The notes under the pieces are model-generated. The model made no database searches. It had not been told where the DNA came from and saw nothing but the letters and a program-made list of their open reading frames with translations. Shown one piece after another: positions 1-8,818 of a stretch of DNA of 45,877 bases. How positions within the stretch are numbered: the first letter of the stretch is position 1; each line of letters opens with the position of its first letter. The stretch spans positions 1-45,877 of the forward strand of contig NZ_CAJAXH010000220.1 in assembly GCF_903946935.1 (NCBI RefSeq), in the 5' to 3' direction. The position numbers and the translations under genes were made by a program. The stretch comes from an uncultured Thiodictyon sp. (GTDB lineage Bacteria; Pseudomonadota; Gammaproteobacteria; Chromatiales; Chromatiaceae).

Positions 1-99
1 GACCTTTGCCAGAAAATCAAAAACTTCATCGACTATTTCAACAAGACAATGGCCAAACCATTCCGCTGGACCTACCAAGGCAAGCCGTTGGCAGCCTAG
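1..99 (+). CDS. IS630-type transposase, C-terminal fragment (5' end outside window)
   Basis: Frame 1 is open from the first base to a TAG at 97-99 and gives 32 residues. They match the usual end of IS630/Tc1-mariner-type DDE transposases: a helix with FIDYFNKTMAKPF followed by a WTYQGKPL tail. The catalytic core lies outside the window, so I cannot say whether the element is intact. The bases just after the stop (about 100-180) probably contain the right end of the insertion sequence, but I cannot define the terminal repeat. Family call is by motif memory; activity is unknown. Confidence 0.7.
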   Translation, partial: DLCQKIKNFIDYFNKTMAKPFRWTYQGKPLAA

Positions 100-311
100 C
101 TTGACATGGTCCGAGCACTTTCATCCTGCGGTACTAGGTCGGATTAGGACAGTTGCGCGCTAGCTTCCCGCGGGCCGCTAGGGTGCGAGGCGGAGTCTAG
201 CGGAACAGCCAGGACTCCGACAGTGCCTTACAAGACCCCATCCCGGCCACCTTGCTGCGCGAGTCGGTGCACGAGTGGAAGAAGATCATCAAGCGCACCC
301 TTGCGAACCGC
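100..311. other. Non-coding or degenerate stretch after the transposase
   Basis: No complete gene is recognisable here. A plus-strand frame around 249-310 gives a plausible helical peptide (LLRESVHEWKKIIKRTLA) with no identifiable family, and may be the tail of a decayed gene. It runs straight into repeat-like sequence, which suggests an eroded insertion site next to the transposase. Confidence 0.3.
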
Positions 312-815
312 TCATCCCTCAGCATCGCGCAAGCGGAGGCGATTCATGTGGCGATGGCTTGGAGCCCGGTCGGCAGCGACGTAGGGTGGATAAGCGCAGC
401 GCATCCACCAGCGCGGCCGACACCTTGGCTGACCGTAGCGGGTCGGCCCCACCCCGCCGATGTTAAGCGCCCCATAGCGGAAGCAAAGGCCGTCGGCGAA
501 GGCCCCATCGAAGGTGCGCCGGGCGGTGAGGTAGGTGCCGAGCTTCTCGGCGAGCAGGGCATCCCGCGGGCGTCCGGAGAGGTCGGCCATCTCGGTCGCC
601 CAGTCGTAGATGTTCTGATAGTGCCCCCGGCTGAGAAATCGGGAGAGGACCCAGGGGCGCATATTGATGGGGATGCGGCCCTGCGCACGGATATGATCGA
701 CGAAGGCAGCCATGGCTGTCGCCAGTGGGCCGTCTGTTGGGCAGCTCGCCTGCAGTGCCGCGGTGCGTTGCTCCAGTGGCGCAGTGTTCGCCCGAGCGAT
801 TTCAAATAGGTCCAT
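312..815 (-). pseudogene. Hypothetical protein, probably 3'-truncated by a repeat
   Basis: A 167-residue frame starts with MDLFEIARANTAP. I do not recognise the family. The first ~128 residues look like genuine soluble protein: mixed helices, good gammaproteobacterial codon use, and a motif LNIGGVGPTRYG near 117-128. After that Gly/Gln the translation becomes Arg/Trp/Pro-rich (WWMRCAYPPY), the typical shadow of a dispersed palindromic repeat lying at 381-410. I infer that the original 3' end was lost or replaced by repeat sequence. A GAGAGG purine run sits upstream of the ATG on the minus strand. It lies in the same direction as glnD, downstream of another short remnant (853-960). Confidence 0.45.
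381..410. repeat. Short dispersed palindromic repeat (GTAGGGTGGATAAGCGCAGC type)
   Basis: Arms GGTGGAT (385-391) and ATCCACC (403-409) enclose the self-complementary core GCGCAGCGC. The GTAGGGTGG...CCACC pattern is a widespread extragenic repeat in proteobacteria. A related GTAGGGT block occurs in the hairpin at 44028-44096. It supplies the odd C-terminus of the overlapping minus-strand reading frame. Confidence 0.5.
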
Positions 816-852
816 CAGTTCCAGCCTCTCGAAGTCTCCGGTCTCAAACAGC

Positions 853-960
853 CTACCACGCCAAATGCGTCCTCAGCACCTCGGGGTATTCAGCGGTTTC
901 CGCCAGTCGCCTGACCACATCGCTTTGATCGGTGTTGTACCCGCGAAACCTGGTTCTCAT
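853..960 (-). pseudogene. Short hypothetical remnant (35 codons)
   Basis: An ATG at 960 opens 35 codons (MRTRFRGYNTDQSDVV...) ending at 853, just upstream of the hypothetical gene at 312-815 in the same orientation. The sequence RRLAETAEYPEVLRTHLAW looks protein-like rather than random. The frame stays open upstream into the inverted repeat beside glnD, so this is more likely the 3' end of a gene cut off by that repeat than a free-standing small protein. No family recognised. Confidence 0.25.
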
Positions 961-988
961 GTGGCCGGCAGCCGGCGACTTTTTTCGG

Positions 989-1049
989 TGAAAGGGCGTG
1001 ACAGCAAAAAAACCGCAGGCAACACTGACCCCGCTGTCACGCCCTTTCA
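989..1049. repeat. 17-bp perfect inverted repeat overlapping the glnD stop codon
   Basis: TGAAAGGGCGTGACAGC (989-1005) is perfectly complementary to GCTGTCACGCCCTTTCA (1033-1049), with a 27-base loop containing seven A residues. The right arm contains the glnD stop codon (1047-1049). On the minus strand the stem is not followed by a T run, so it is not a canonical intrinsic terminator. It could still block transcription or protect the 3' end. Confidence 0.7.
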
Positions 1050-3665
1050 AGTCTTGGCGTTACCCTCCAACCGCGCATGAATCTCCCGGCTCAGGCAGGT
1101 AAGTGCCGTCTCGCACAGGATCGGCGCCTCGTCCGGGGTGGTGATGAAGAAGACGTCGTCTACCTCGGCGCCGACGGTGGCGATCTTGGCGTTTTGCAGG
1201 CGCACCCCGCAGGCCTCGAAGACCTCGCCGACCTCGGCCAGCAGGCCGGGGCGGTCCAGGGTGCTCAGGCGCATCACGGTGCGGCGGTTGGCCTCGTCCA
1301 CCGAGAAGCTCACACGGGTCTCGATCGGGAAGTGGCGGTGGCTGCGCGGCGGGCGGCGCGCGACCGTGACGCCGTCGCGGGCGTGGGCGCGCAGGTCCGC
1401 GATGAGGGTCCCACGGATCTCATCCATCCGGTCAGAGTCGTTGACCGGGTGACCGTCTAGGTCCAACACCTGGTAGGTGTTGACCGCCATGTGGTCGTCG
1501 GTGGTCATGACGCGGGCGTCCATGATGTTCAGGGCGAGCTGATCCAGGACCGCGGTGGTGCGGGCGAACAGGTTGGCGCGGTCGGCGGTGTAGACGAAGA
1601 TCTCGGTGCCGCCGCGGGCGGTGACTGGGCGGATGACCACCAAGGGCAGTTCGCCCGGGTGGGTGTCCAGGATCAGGCGGGTCTGCCAGGCGATCTCGTC
1701 GGGTGAGCTGTGCAGGAAGAAGTCCTGGCCGAACCGCAGCCACAGCCGGTCGCAGGCCGCGGGATCGCCGCCGTAGCGTTGCACCAGCCGCTTGGCCTCG
1801 GTCTGTTTCAGTTCGATCAGTTCGTGCTGGGCCTGGGGGTGCTCCAGGCCGCGCAGCAGGGCGCGTCGGGTGCTGTGATAGAGCTCGCGCAGCAGGGCGT
1901 CGATCCAGCCGTTCCAGCGTTCCGGGTTGGTGGCGCGCGAGTCCGCCACGGTGAGTAGATACAGATAGTCCAGGCGGGTCGGATCGCCGACCAGCTCACC
2001 GAAGGACTGGATCACCTCCGGGGCGCCGATGTCCTTGCGCTGGGCGGTCATGGACATCAGTAGGTGTTTCTCCACCAGCCAGGCGACCAGCCGGCTGTCG
2101 AACTCGGACAGCCCGTGCAGGCGGCAGAAGTCCCAGGCGTCGCGGGCGCCCAGTTGGGAGTGATCGCCGCCGCGGCCCTTGGCGACATCGTGGAAGAGCC
2201 CGGCCAGGTACAGGACCTCCATCTTGGGGATGCGCAGAGTCACCGCGCTGCACAGGGGGAATTCCTCGGCGTGTTCGGCGATGGTGAAGCGGCGCAGGTT
2301 GCGCAGCAGGGCGAGCGTGTGTTCGTCGACCGTGTAGACATGGAAGAGGTCGTACTGCATGCGCCCGACGATGTTGGCGAAGGCCGGGATGTAGGCGGCG
2401 AGCACCCCGTAGCGGTTCATGCGCCGCAATGCCTGGGTGATGCCACGGGGCTCGCGCAGGCACTCCATGAACAGGCTGCGGGCGCGGATGTCGGCGCGGA
2501 AGGCGTCGTCGATGCGGTGGCGGTTCTCGCGGATGGCGCGGATGGTGCTGGCGCGCACCCCGGTCAACTCGGGGTGGGTCTGGAGGATGTGAAAGACCTC
2601 CAGCAGGGCGATGGGGTAGCGGCGGAAGACGGTCGGCCCGCTGATCTCCAGAAAGCCGCTGCGTGCCTGAAAGCGCTTGTTGATCGGGACCGGGGGGCCG
2701 ATGTCGTCGTGCAGCAGGATCGCCTCGCTGAACAGTTGCAGCAGCATCTCGTTTAAGCGGTTGAGCTCCTGCACGGTGCGATAGTACTGCTGCATGAACT
2801 GCTCGACCGCGAGGTTGTTGTCGCCGTCGCAGAAGCCGAACCCCTGCGCCAGGGTGCGCTGGTAGTCGAAGAGCACCCGATCCTCGCACCGCCCGGTGAG
2901 TCGGTGCAGCGCGAAGCGGATGCGCCACAGGTGGCTCTGCCCCTCGATCAGGGCCTGGTACTCGGGCTCGGTGAGGAAGCCCTGAGTCACCAGTTCGTGC
3001 AGGGTGGTGGCGGCGGCAAAATGCCGCTTGGCGACCCAGCCGATCATCTGGATGTCGCGCAGGCCGCCCGGGTTCTCCTTGATGTTGGGCTCCAGGTTGT
3101 AGGCGGTGTCGCCATACTTGTGCCAGCGCGCCTGCTGCTCCGCGGTCTTGGCGGTGAAGAAGGACTGGCTGTCCCAGATCCGATCCGGGCCGGTGGCGGT
3201 GCGCATGCGCTGGAACAGGGCGGCGTCGCCCGCCAACAGGCGCGCCTCCATCAGGTTGGTCATGACGGTGACATCGGCTTGGGCCTCGTCGACACACTCG
3301 GCCACGCTGCGCACGCTGTGTCCGACCCGTAAGCCGATGTCCCAGAAGAAGGTCACCAACTGTTCCAGGGGCTCCTTGAGCGCCGCCTCGGCCGCGGGCT
3401 CGGCCAGGATCAGGATGTCCAGGTCGGAACCCGGTTGCAGCTCCTGCCGGCCGTAGCCGCCGACCGCCGCCAGCGCCACGTCCGCGGCGTCCTTGACATG
3501 GTGGTGCCAGACCTCGCACACGACCCGGTCGGTGAGCTGGCTCAAGGCCAATACCAGGGCGGTGACCGGCACCCCTTGGTCGAACTCCTTGAACAGGGTC
3601 TCGCGCCCGTCCCGCAATTGTTGGCGATAGACCGGGATCAGGTCGCGGAGGTTGGCGTCCGTCAT
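1047..3665 (-). CDS. glnD: Bifunctional uridylyltransferase/uridylyl-removing enzyme GlnD
   Basis: This 872-residue protein senses glutamine and adds or removes UMP on PII proteins, controlling nitrogen assimilation. Visible parts, in order: a nucleotidyltransferase motif with GGYGR at 69-73 and the metal aspartates of SDLDIL (D81, D83); a GlnD helical region; an HD phosphohydrolase motif LFHDVAKG near residue 490; and two C-terminal ACT domains (roughly 680-760 and 790-870). Length fits the family (E. coli about 890). The open frame runs far upstream, but the start is set at MTDANLRDL because its ATG overlaps the map stop as ATGA, showing translational coupling; the upstream frame is a shadow of map. 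The stop codon lies in a 17-bp inverted repeat. Confidence 0.97.
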   Translation of the reverse strand: MTDANLRDLIPVYRQQLRDGRETLFKEFDQGVPVTALVLALSQLTDRVVCEVWHHHVKDAADVALAAVGGYGRQELQPGSDLDILILAEPAAEAALKEPLEQLVTFFWDIGLRVGHSVRSVAECVDEAQADVTVMTNLMEARLLAGDAALFQRMRTATGPDRIWDSQSFFTAKTAEQQARWHKYGDTAYNLEPNIKENPGGLRDIQMIGWVAKRHFAAATTLHELVTQGFLTEPEYQALIEGQSHLWRIRFALHRLTGRCEDRVLFDYQRTLAQGFGFCDGDNNLAVEQFMQQYYRTVQELNRLNEMLLQLFSEAILLHDDIGPPVPINKRFQARSGFLEISGPTVFRRYPIALLEVFHILQTHPELTGVRASTIRAIRENRHRIDDAFRADIRARSLFMECLREPRGITQALRRMNRYGVLAAYIPAFANIVGRMQYDLFHVYTVDEHTLALLRNLRRFTIAEHAEEFPLCSAVTLRIPKMEVLYLAGLFHDVAKGRGGDHSQLGARDAWDFCRLHGLSEFDSRLVAWLVEKHLLMSMTAQRKDIGAPEVIQSFGELVGDPTRLDYLYLLTVADSRATNPERWNGWIDALLRELYHSTRRALLRGLEHPQAQHELIELKQTEAKRLVQRYGGDPAACDRLWLRFGQDFFLHSSPDEIAWQTRLILDTHPGELPLVVIRPVTARGGTEIFVYTADRANLFARTTAVLDQLALNIMDARVMTTDDHMAVNTYQVLDLDGHPVNDSDRMDEIRGTLIADLRAHARDGVTVARRPPRSHRHFPIETRVSFSVDEANRRTVMRLSTLDRPGLLAEVGEVFEACGVRLQNAKIATVGAEVDDVFFITTPDEAPILCETALTCLSREIHARLEGNAKT

Positions 3666-4444
3666 GCGCCGGGGACCGCGGCCCGCTCGTCGGCCCGCAG
3701 GGTCAGGACCTCGTGTCCGTCGGGGGTCACCAGCAGCGTGTGCTCCCATTGGGCCGAGAGGCTGCGGTCTTTGGTCACCACGGTCCAGCCGTCCGGCAGC
3801 AGCTTGATGAAGCGCTTGCCGGCGTTGACCATGGGCTCGATCGTGAAGCACATCCCCGGGCGCAGGACCAACCCCTCCCCCGGTTTGCCATAGTGCAGCA
3901 CCTGGGGGTCCTCGTGGAACTCGCGCCCGATTCCGTGTCCGCAATATTCGCGCACCACCGAGTAGCCTTGGGCCTCGACAAACTGCTGGACGGCGTGCCC
4001 GATATCGCCCAGGGTGGCGCCGGGGCGCACCACCGAGATACCGCGCCACAGGGCCTCCCGCGTGACCTTGACGAGGCGCCTGGCCAGGATCGAGGGCTCG
4101 CCGACACAGAACATCATGCTGGTGTCCCCGTGGTAGCCGTCCTTGATCACGGTGATGTCCAGATTGACAATGTCGCCCTTTTTCAAGCGTTTGTTGGCGG
4201 GGATGCCGTGGCAGACCACATGATTGACCGAGGTGCAGATCGATTTGGGAAAGCCCCGGTAGTTCAGGGGTGCCGGGATGCTGCCCTGGACCTTGACGAT
4301 GTGCTCGTGACAGCGCAGGTCCAGTTCCTCGGTGGTGACGTCCGGCTGGACGTAGGGGGCGATCATGTCGAGCACCTCGGCGGCCAGACGCCCAGCGACA
4401 CGCATCCGCTCGATCGCCTCGGGGGTCTTGATGTGTACGCTCAT
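3662..4444 (-). CDS. map: Type I methionine aminopeptidase
   Basis: Removes the N-terminal methionine from nascent proteins in the cytosol, using a dinuclear metal site. The five ligands are all visible: Asp in NLDITV, Asp in GDTSM, His in GHGIGREFHEDP, Glu in FTIEPM and Glu in QWEHTLL. The chosen start, MSVHIKTPEAIERM, aligns with the normal family N-terminus (260 aa against 264 in E. coli); a longer in-frame start at 4465 (MDAFKGP) has no good ribosome site. It is divergent from rpsB, as in other gammaproteobacteria, and its stop overlaps the glnD start. Confidence 0.97.
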   Translation of the reverse strand: MSVHIKTPEAIERMRVAGRLAAEVLDMIAPYVQPDVTTEELDLRCHEHIVKVQGSIPAPLNYRGFPKSICTSVNHVVCHGIPANKRLKKGDIVNLDITVIKDGYHGDTSMMFCVGEPSILARRLVKVTREALWRGISVVRPGATLGDIGHAVQQFVEAQGYSVVREYCGHGIGREFHEDPQVLHYGKPGEGLVLRPGMCFTIEPMVNAGKRFIKLLPDGWTVVTKDRSLSAQWEHTLLVTPDGHEVLTLRADERAAVPGA

Positions 4445-4514
4445 AGGGCCTTTGAATGCGTCCATCTGGTATCCAGATTATTAAGGAAAAATTGACAGTC
4501 GATTCGCGCCGTCG

Positions 4515-4544
4515 TTGCCGGGGCGAAGCGGGCTATGGTATAAA
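4515..4544 (+). promoter_or_regulatory. Probable rpsB-tsf promoter with extended -10
   Basis: TTGCCG (4515-4520), an 18-base spacer, then TATAAA (4539-4544) preceded by TGG, i.e. an extended -10 (TGGTATAAA), followed by the GC-rich stretch ACGCGGC. An extended -10 with a GC-rich discriminator is what I recall for gammaproteobacterial rpsB promoters. It lies about 340 bases upstream of rpsB in the map-rpsB divergent region. Confidence 0.6.
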
Positions 4545-4551
4545 ACGCGGC

Positions 4552-4881
4552 ACGCCGTCGCAAACGAGCGCCTGAGCGGTGCCTGGCGAAGTCAGGGTCA
4601 AGTGCGGGCGTAGGGCTCAGGAGATCAGGGCGGCCGGCGTCCCATCCAAGATTCAAGCGAAAAACTACGGTTTTTCGCTTTATTTTTAGGGGCGCTTGGC
4701 AGACCGGGGGTCTTCGGCTGCGGGGCGTCTTAAGTAGTTTAGGTAGCGGCCGCCTGGGCGGTCGGACATTCATCCGCACACGCGTCGTCACATGCTGCCG
4801 GGTGCCCGCCAGGTTCATCGCTGAGTGGGTTGCTGCATGGGACGCGTGGAGGCCCAACCCAACACAATTGAGGAAACGATC
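4552..4881 (+). ncRNA. Long rpsB 5' leader; position of the S2 autoregulatory/t44-type RNA
   Basis: About 330 bases separate the predicted promoter from the rpsB start and hold no open frame of merit. In E. coli this intergenic position carries the t44 (tff) RNA/rpsB leader through which ribosomal protein S2 represses its own operon. I infer the same role from synteny; I have not verified the conserved secondary structure. An internal hairpin with a following T-rich tract (4655-4688) could give a short leader-only RNA of roughly 135 bases. Confidence 0.4.
4655..4688 (+). terminator. UACG-tetraloop hairpin with T-rich tail inside the rpsB leader
   Basis: AAGCGAAAAAC (4655-4665) pairs perfectly with GTTTTTCGCTT (4670-4680) around the loop TACG, closed by C-G: the extra-stable UNCG tetraloop. 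TATTTTTA follows at once. By form this is an intrinsic terminator, yet it lies between the predicted rpsB promoter and rpsB. Either it is an attenuator, or it ends a small RNA and rpsB is served by read-through or a second promoter. Confidence 0.65.
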
Positions 4882-5625
4882 GTGAGTCAAGTATCCATGC
4901 GTCAGATGCTGGAGGCCGGCGTCCATTTCGGCCACCAGACCCGTTACTGGAACCCCAAGATGGGTCCCTTCATCTTCGGGCACCGCAACAAGATCCATAT
5001 CATCAATCTGGAAAAGACGGTCCCGCTCTTCCAGGACGCACTGAATTTCATGAGCACCCTGTCGGCCAACGGCGGCAAGATCCTGTTCGTCGGCACCAAG
5101 CGGGCGGCCCGCGACGCCATCCGCGAGGAGGCGCTGCGCTGCGGCATGCCGTTCGTCAACCACCGCTGGCTCGGCGGCATGCTCACCAACTTCAAGACTA
5201 TCCGTCAGTCCATCAAGCGCTTGAAGGACCTGGAGGCGATGTTCGAGAGCGGCGGCATCGAGCGCTTCAATAAGAAGGAGGCGCTGGACCTGTCGCGCGA
5301 GCGCGACAAGCTGGAGTTGAGCCTGGGCGGCATCAAGGACATGGACGGCCTGCCGGATGCGATGTTCGTGATCGACGTCGGCCATGAGAAGAACGCCGTG
5401 ACCGAGGCCAACAAGCTGGGTATCCCGGTGATCGGGGTGGTCGACACCAACAACGACCCCAGTAAGGTCGACTATGTGATTCCGGGCAACGACGACGCCA
5501 TCCGCGCCGTGCGCCTCTATATCGCGGGCAGTGCCGACTCGGTTCTGGAGGGTCGCGACTCCGCGGTCGGGATGGTGTCGGGCCGTGAGAGCGAGTTCCG
5601 CGACGCCGCCCCTGGACAGGAATAG
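4882..5625 (+). CDS. rpsB: 30S ribosomal protein S2
   Basis: Small-subunit ribosomal protein S2, 247 residues. The N-terminus ([21 protein letters not shown]) and the block [19 protein letters not shown] are diagnostic. The start is a GTG at 4882 preceded by GAGGAAA (4870-4876) at good spacing; an upstream in-frame ATG at 4825 would add a non-homologous 19-residue extension. First gene of the rpsB-tsf-pyrH-frr run. A GC-rich hairpin without a T run follows the stop (about 5640-5668) and may lower read-through to tsf. Confidence 0.97.
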   Translation: MSQVSMRQMLEAGVHFGHQTRYWNPKMGPFIFGHRNKIHIINLEKTVPLFQDALNFMSTLSANGGKILFVGTKRAARDAIREEALRCGMPFVNHRWLGGMLTNFKTIRQSIKRLKDLEAMFESGGIERFNKKEALDLSRERDKLELSLGGIKDMDGLPDAMFVIDVGHEKNAVTEANKLGIPVIGVVDTNNDPSKVDYVIPGNDDAIRAVRLYIAGSADSVLEGRDSAVGMVSGRESEFRDAAPGQE

Positions 5626-5774
5626 CCCGGTCGAGCCCCAGGGGGCGCCCGCTGCGGGTCGCCCCTAGGCGCCTCCCCGCGGTGCCCCCCAGCTGCCCGC
5701 GTGCGGGCAACACCCAATTTTGCCGCGTCCCGCCACCTGAGCGGGGCGCCTGAGCAGTACAGAGGATTTGAGGC

Positions 5775-6659
5775 ATGTCGATTACAGCCGCAACCGTTAA
5801 AGAACTCCGCGAGCGCACCGGCGCGGGCATGATGGAGTGCAAGAAGGCCTTGGTGGAGACGGGCGGTGACATCGAGGCCGCCATCGATGCGATGCGCAAA
5901 TCCGGCCAGGCCAAGGCGGCCAAGAAGTCCGGACGCATCGCCGCCGAGGGCGCGGTGGTCATCGAGGTGACTGACGACGGCAAGCACGGCGTCATGGTCG
6001 AAATCAACTCTGAAACCGATTTCGTCGCCAAGGATGCCAATTTCGGCGCCTTCGCGGCGGCGGTGGCCAAGACCGCCTTGGCGAGTTCCGCGGCCGATGC
6101 CGCCGCCCTGGTGGAGCAGCCGCTCGCCGATGACCCCGCCACCACGGTCAACGCGGCCCGTGAGACGCTGATCACCAAGGTCGGTGAAAATGTCCAGGTG
6201 CGGCGCTTGGTGCGTTTCGACGGCGTCGAGGGGGTCCTTTACAGCTATCGTCACGGCCTGCGGATCGGCGTCGTGTTGGAATTGGTGGGCGGCGATGCGG
6301 TCCTGGGGCATGACCTGGCCATGCATATCGCGGCCAGCAACCCGGTCTGCCTGAGTGCCGACGAGGTGCCGGCGGAACAACTGGAGCGCGAGCGTGAGAT
6401 CTTCCGCGCCCAGGCGCTCGAGAGCGGCAAGCCGGCCAATATCGTCGACAAGATGATCGAGGGTCGGATCCGCAAATTCATGGAGGAGGTGACGCTGCTG
6501 GGCCAGCCCTTCGTCAAGGACCCCGAGCAGACCGTCGAGAAACTGCTCAAGCAGGCGGGGGCCAGCGTGCGGCGCTTCGCCCGGGTCGAGGTGGGTGAGG
6601 GTCTGGAGAAGCGTAACGAAAACTTCGCCGAAGAGGTCATGGCCCTCCAGAAGGATTGA
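5775..6659 (+). CDS. tsf: Translation elongation factor Ts
   Basis: EF-Ts (294 residues) recycles EF-Tu by exchanging GDP for GTP. The N-terminal UBA-like segment ([20 protein letters not shown]) and the core motif ETDFVAKD are clear, and length agrees with the family (about 283-293). GAGG-type ribosome sites lie just before the ATG. It follows rpsB after a 149-base gap, wider than the other gaps in this run, so differential expression of rpsB and tsf is possible. Confidence 0.97.
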   Translation: MSITAATVKELRERTGAGMMECKKALVETGGDIEAAIDAMRKSGQAKAAKKSGRIAAEGAVVIEVTDDGKHGVMVEINSETDFVAKDANFGAFAAAVAKTALASSAADAAALVEQPLADDPATTVNAARETLITKVGENVQVRRLVRFDGVEGVLYSYRHGLRIGVVLELVGGDAVLGHDLAMHIAASNPVCLSADEVPAEQLEREREIFRAQALESGKPANIVDKMIEGRIRKFMEEVTLLGQPFVKDPEQTVEKLLKQAGASVRRFARVEVGEGLEKRNENFAEEVMALQKD

Positions 6660-6730
6660 CGGCCGGTCCGGGGCGCGCTCGCGCCCCACTCGCCCCACGG
6701 CCACGCCCCCATTTCACCTTGAGTGCTCTT

Positions 6731-7447
6731 ATGCCGATCTACCGTCGCATCCTCTTGAAACTCAGTGGCGAGGCCCTGGCCGGCGGCGGTCAGGAGAGCA
6801 TCGACCCGGACGTGCTCGAAGGACTGGCCGGCGACGTCCGCGACCTGGTCGCTGAGGGGGTCGAGGTCGCCCTGGTGATCGGCGGGGGCAACATCTTTCG
6901 CGGTGCGGCGCTGGCCGCCCGCGGCATGGACCGGGTCACCGGCGACCACATCGGGATGCTGGCCACGGTGATGAATGCCCTGGCCATGCAGGATCGCCTG
7001 GCGGCGCTGGGGGTGCCGGCGCGGGCGATGTCGGCGCTGTCGGTCGGTGGCGTGTGCGAGGACTATGACCGGGCGCGCGCGCTACGGCATTTGGCGAAGG
7101 GGCGGGTGGCAATCTTCGCCGCCGGGACCGGCAATCCCTTTTTCACCACGGATTCGGCGGCCAGCCTGCGGGCCATCGAGATCGGCGCTGACCTGCTGAT
7201 CAAGGCCACCAAGGTCGACGGTGTCTACTCCGCCGACCCCCTGCGCGTCCCCGATGCGACCTTTTATCCCCGAATCAGTTACGATCGCGCCCTACGCGAG
7301 GGGTTGCAGGTGATGGATACGACGGCCATCGTGCTGTGCCGTGACCATGGCCTGCCGCTGCGCGTGATGAATATCAACGAGCCGGGGGCATTGCTACGCT
7401 TGGTGCGCGGTGCCGAGTTGGGCTCCCTGGTGGCAAGTGGTGATTGA
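6731..7447 (+). CDS. pyrH: UMP kinase (uridylate kinase)
   Basis: Phosphorylates UMP to UDP in pyrimidine synthesis. 238 residues of the amino-acid kinase fold: KLSGEALAG at the N-terminus, the glycine-rich GGGNIFRG loop, [10 protein letters not shown], and the [13 protein letters not shown] segment typical of bacterial PyrH. The start at [14 protein letters not shown] matches the family; the frame upstream of it is tsf-distal non-coding sequence. Its TGA (7445-7447) lies 2 bases before the frr ATG. Confidence 0.97.
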   Translation: MPIYRRILLKLSGEALAGGGQESIDPDVLEGLAGDVRDLVAEGVEVALVIGGGNIFRGAALAARGMDRVTGDHIGMLATVMNALAMQDRLAALGVPARAMSALSVGGVCEDYDRARALRHLAKGRVAIFAAGTGNPFFTTDSAASLRAIEIGADLLIKATKVDGVYSADPLRVPDATFYPRISYDRALREGLQVMDTTAIVLCRDHGLPLRVMNINEPGALLRLVRGAELGSLVASGD

Positions 7448-7449
7448 AG

Positions 7450-8007
7450 ATGATCAATGACATCAAGAAGGACGCGGCGACTCGGATGGGTAAGAGCGTT
7501 GAGGCCCTGGGGCACGAGCTGGCGAAGATCCGCACCGGGCGCGCCCACCCGTCGCTGCTGGATCACGTCATGGTCTCCTACTACGGCTCGGAGATGCCGA
7601 TCCGCCAGGTCGCCAATGTCACCGCCGAGGACTCGCGCACCCTGGCCGTGATCCCGTGGGAGAAGGGCATGGTGCAGGCGGTCGAGAAGGCGATCATGCA
7701 GTCCGATCTCGGGCTCAACCCGAACACGGCCGGCACCGTCATCCGGGTGCCCATGCCGGCGCTCACCGAGGAGCGGCGCCGCGACCTGATCAAGGTGGCG
7801 CGCCACGAGGCCGAGCAGGCCCGGGTCGCGCTGCGTAACATCCGCCGCGATGCCAATGCCGAGTTGAAGGACATGGTGAAGGAAAAGATGATCTCCGAGG
7901 ACGACGAACGGCGTGGCCAGGAAATCGTGCAGAAACTCACCGATCAGTATGTCAAGGAGGTCGACGACGTGTTGGCCACCAAGGAAACCGACCTGATGTC
8001 CATCTGA
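7450..8007 (+). CDS. frr: Ribosome recycling factor
   Basis: 185 residues, the exact family length. RRF splits the post-termination ribosome together with EF-G. Conserved blocks visible: MINDIKKDA at the N-terminus, [29 protein letters not shown] and RRDANAELK. The ATG at 7450 is preferred over a TTG two codons earlier that overlaps the pyrH stop, because it matches the family start. Confidence 0.97.
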   Translation: MINDIKKDAATRMGKSVEALGHELAKIRTGRAHPSLLDHVMVSYYGSEMPIRQVANVTAEDSRTLAVIPWEKGMVQAVEKAIMQSDLGLNPNTAGTVIRVPMPALTEERRRDLIKVARHEAEQARVALRNIRRDANAELKDMVKEKMISEDDERRGQEIVQKLTDQYVKEVDDVLATKETDLMSI

Positions 8008-8038
8008 GGCGTGTCGAGCGCAGCCGAAACAAGACGAC

Positions 8039-8818
8039 GTGGACACGCTAACCCCCGGCAGCGGGGCACACGATGCTGAACGGCGCGTACCCAGGCACGT
8101 CGCCATCATCATGGATGGCAACGGCCGCTGGGCCAAACAGCGCAATCGCGCCCGCACCTGGGGGCACCGCGAGGGTGTCAAGAGTGTGCGGGCGGTGGTG
8201 GAGGAGTCGGTGCAGCGCGGGGTCGGTACCCTCACCCTGTTCGCCTTCAGCAGTGAGAATTGGCGCCGTCCGCCCTCCGAGGTCAGTGTGCTCATGGATC
8301 TCTTCATGATCACACTGCGTGGCGAGGTGCGCCGGCTCGATGAGAACGGCGTGCGACTGCGGGTGATCGGCGAGCGCTCGGCCTTCAGCGAGAAGTTGCA
8401 GCGCCGCATCGAGGAGGCGGAGGGCCTCACCGCCCATAACACCGCCCTGAATCTCCAGGTGGCGGCCAACTATGGCGGGCGTTGGGACATCACCCAGGCG
8501 GTGCGCCGCGTGGTCGCCGACGTGGCGGCCGATCGGCTGGACCCCGCCGCGGTGAATGAGCAGGCCATCGCCGCGCGCCTGTCCTTCGCCGACCTGCCCG
8601 ACCCGGATCTGTTGATTCGCACCGGGGGCGAGAAGCGCATCAGTAACTTTATCCTGTGGCAGTCGGCCTATGCCGAGCTGTTCTTCACCGACCTGCTGTG
8701 GCCGGAGTTCAATGCTGCCGCCTATGGCGGGGCGTTGGACGACTTCGCCCACCGCCAGCGCCGTTTCGGTCTCACCGGGGAGCAGGTCGTGGCCGCGTCC
8801 GGAGTGGCTGAACAATGA
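8039..8818 (+). CDS. uppS: Undecaprenyl diphosphate synthase (cis-prenyltransferase)
   Basis: Makes the C55 lipid carrier precursor for peptidoglycan and O-antigen by adding isopentenyl units to farnesyl diphosphate. The signature MDGNGRWAKQR (catalytic Asp 26) and the C-terminal RTGGEKRISNF...FFTDLLWPEF blocks are present. 259 residues. No ATG is available before the active site, so the GTG at 8039 is taken as start; no strong ribosome site is visible there, making the exact start less certain than the gene. Its stop overlaps cdsA as ATGA. Confidence 0.95.
   Translation: MDTLTPGSGAHDAERRVPRHVAIIMDGNGRWAKQRNRARTWGHREGVKSVRAVVEESVQRGVGTLTLFAFSSENWRRPPSEVSVLMDLFMITLRGEVRRLDENGVRLRVIGERSAFSEKLQRRIEEAEGLTAHNTALNLQVAANYGGRWDITQAVRRVVADVAADRLDPAAVNEQAIAARLSFADLPDPDLLIRTGGEKRISNFILWQSAYAELFFTDLLWPEFNAAAYGGALDDFAHRQRRFGLTGEQVVAASGVAEQ

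Noticed and set aside
381-410. Repeat considered as part of a CRISPR array
   Set aside because: Single copy here with no regular spacing; no array of direct repeats with spacers exists anywhere in the window.
252-809. Plus-strand 185-codon frame near the left edge
   Set aside because: Mostly antisense to the minus-strand hypothetical gene, whose translation looks more protein-like; only the first ~20 codons may be a real relic.
1996-3519. Second long minus-strand frame (507 codons) inside glnD
   Set aside because: Arg/Pro/Gly-rich out-of-frame translation of glnD.
3666-4049. N-terminal extension of GlnD in the open frame
   Set aside because: The region encodes map in another frame, and the extension is Arg/Pro/Gly-rich; the ATGA overlap with map fixes the start at 3665.
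4441-5385. Minus-strand 314-codon open frame opposite rpsB
   Set aside because: It mirrors the rpsB coding strand and its untranslated leader, and lacks any motif; a GC-rich shadow frame.
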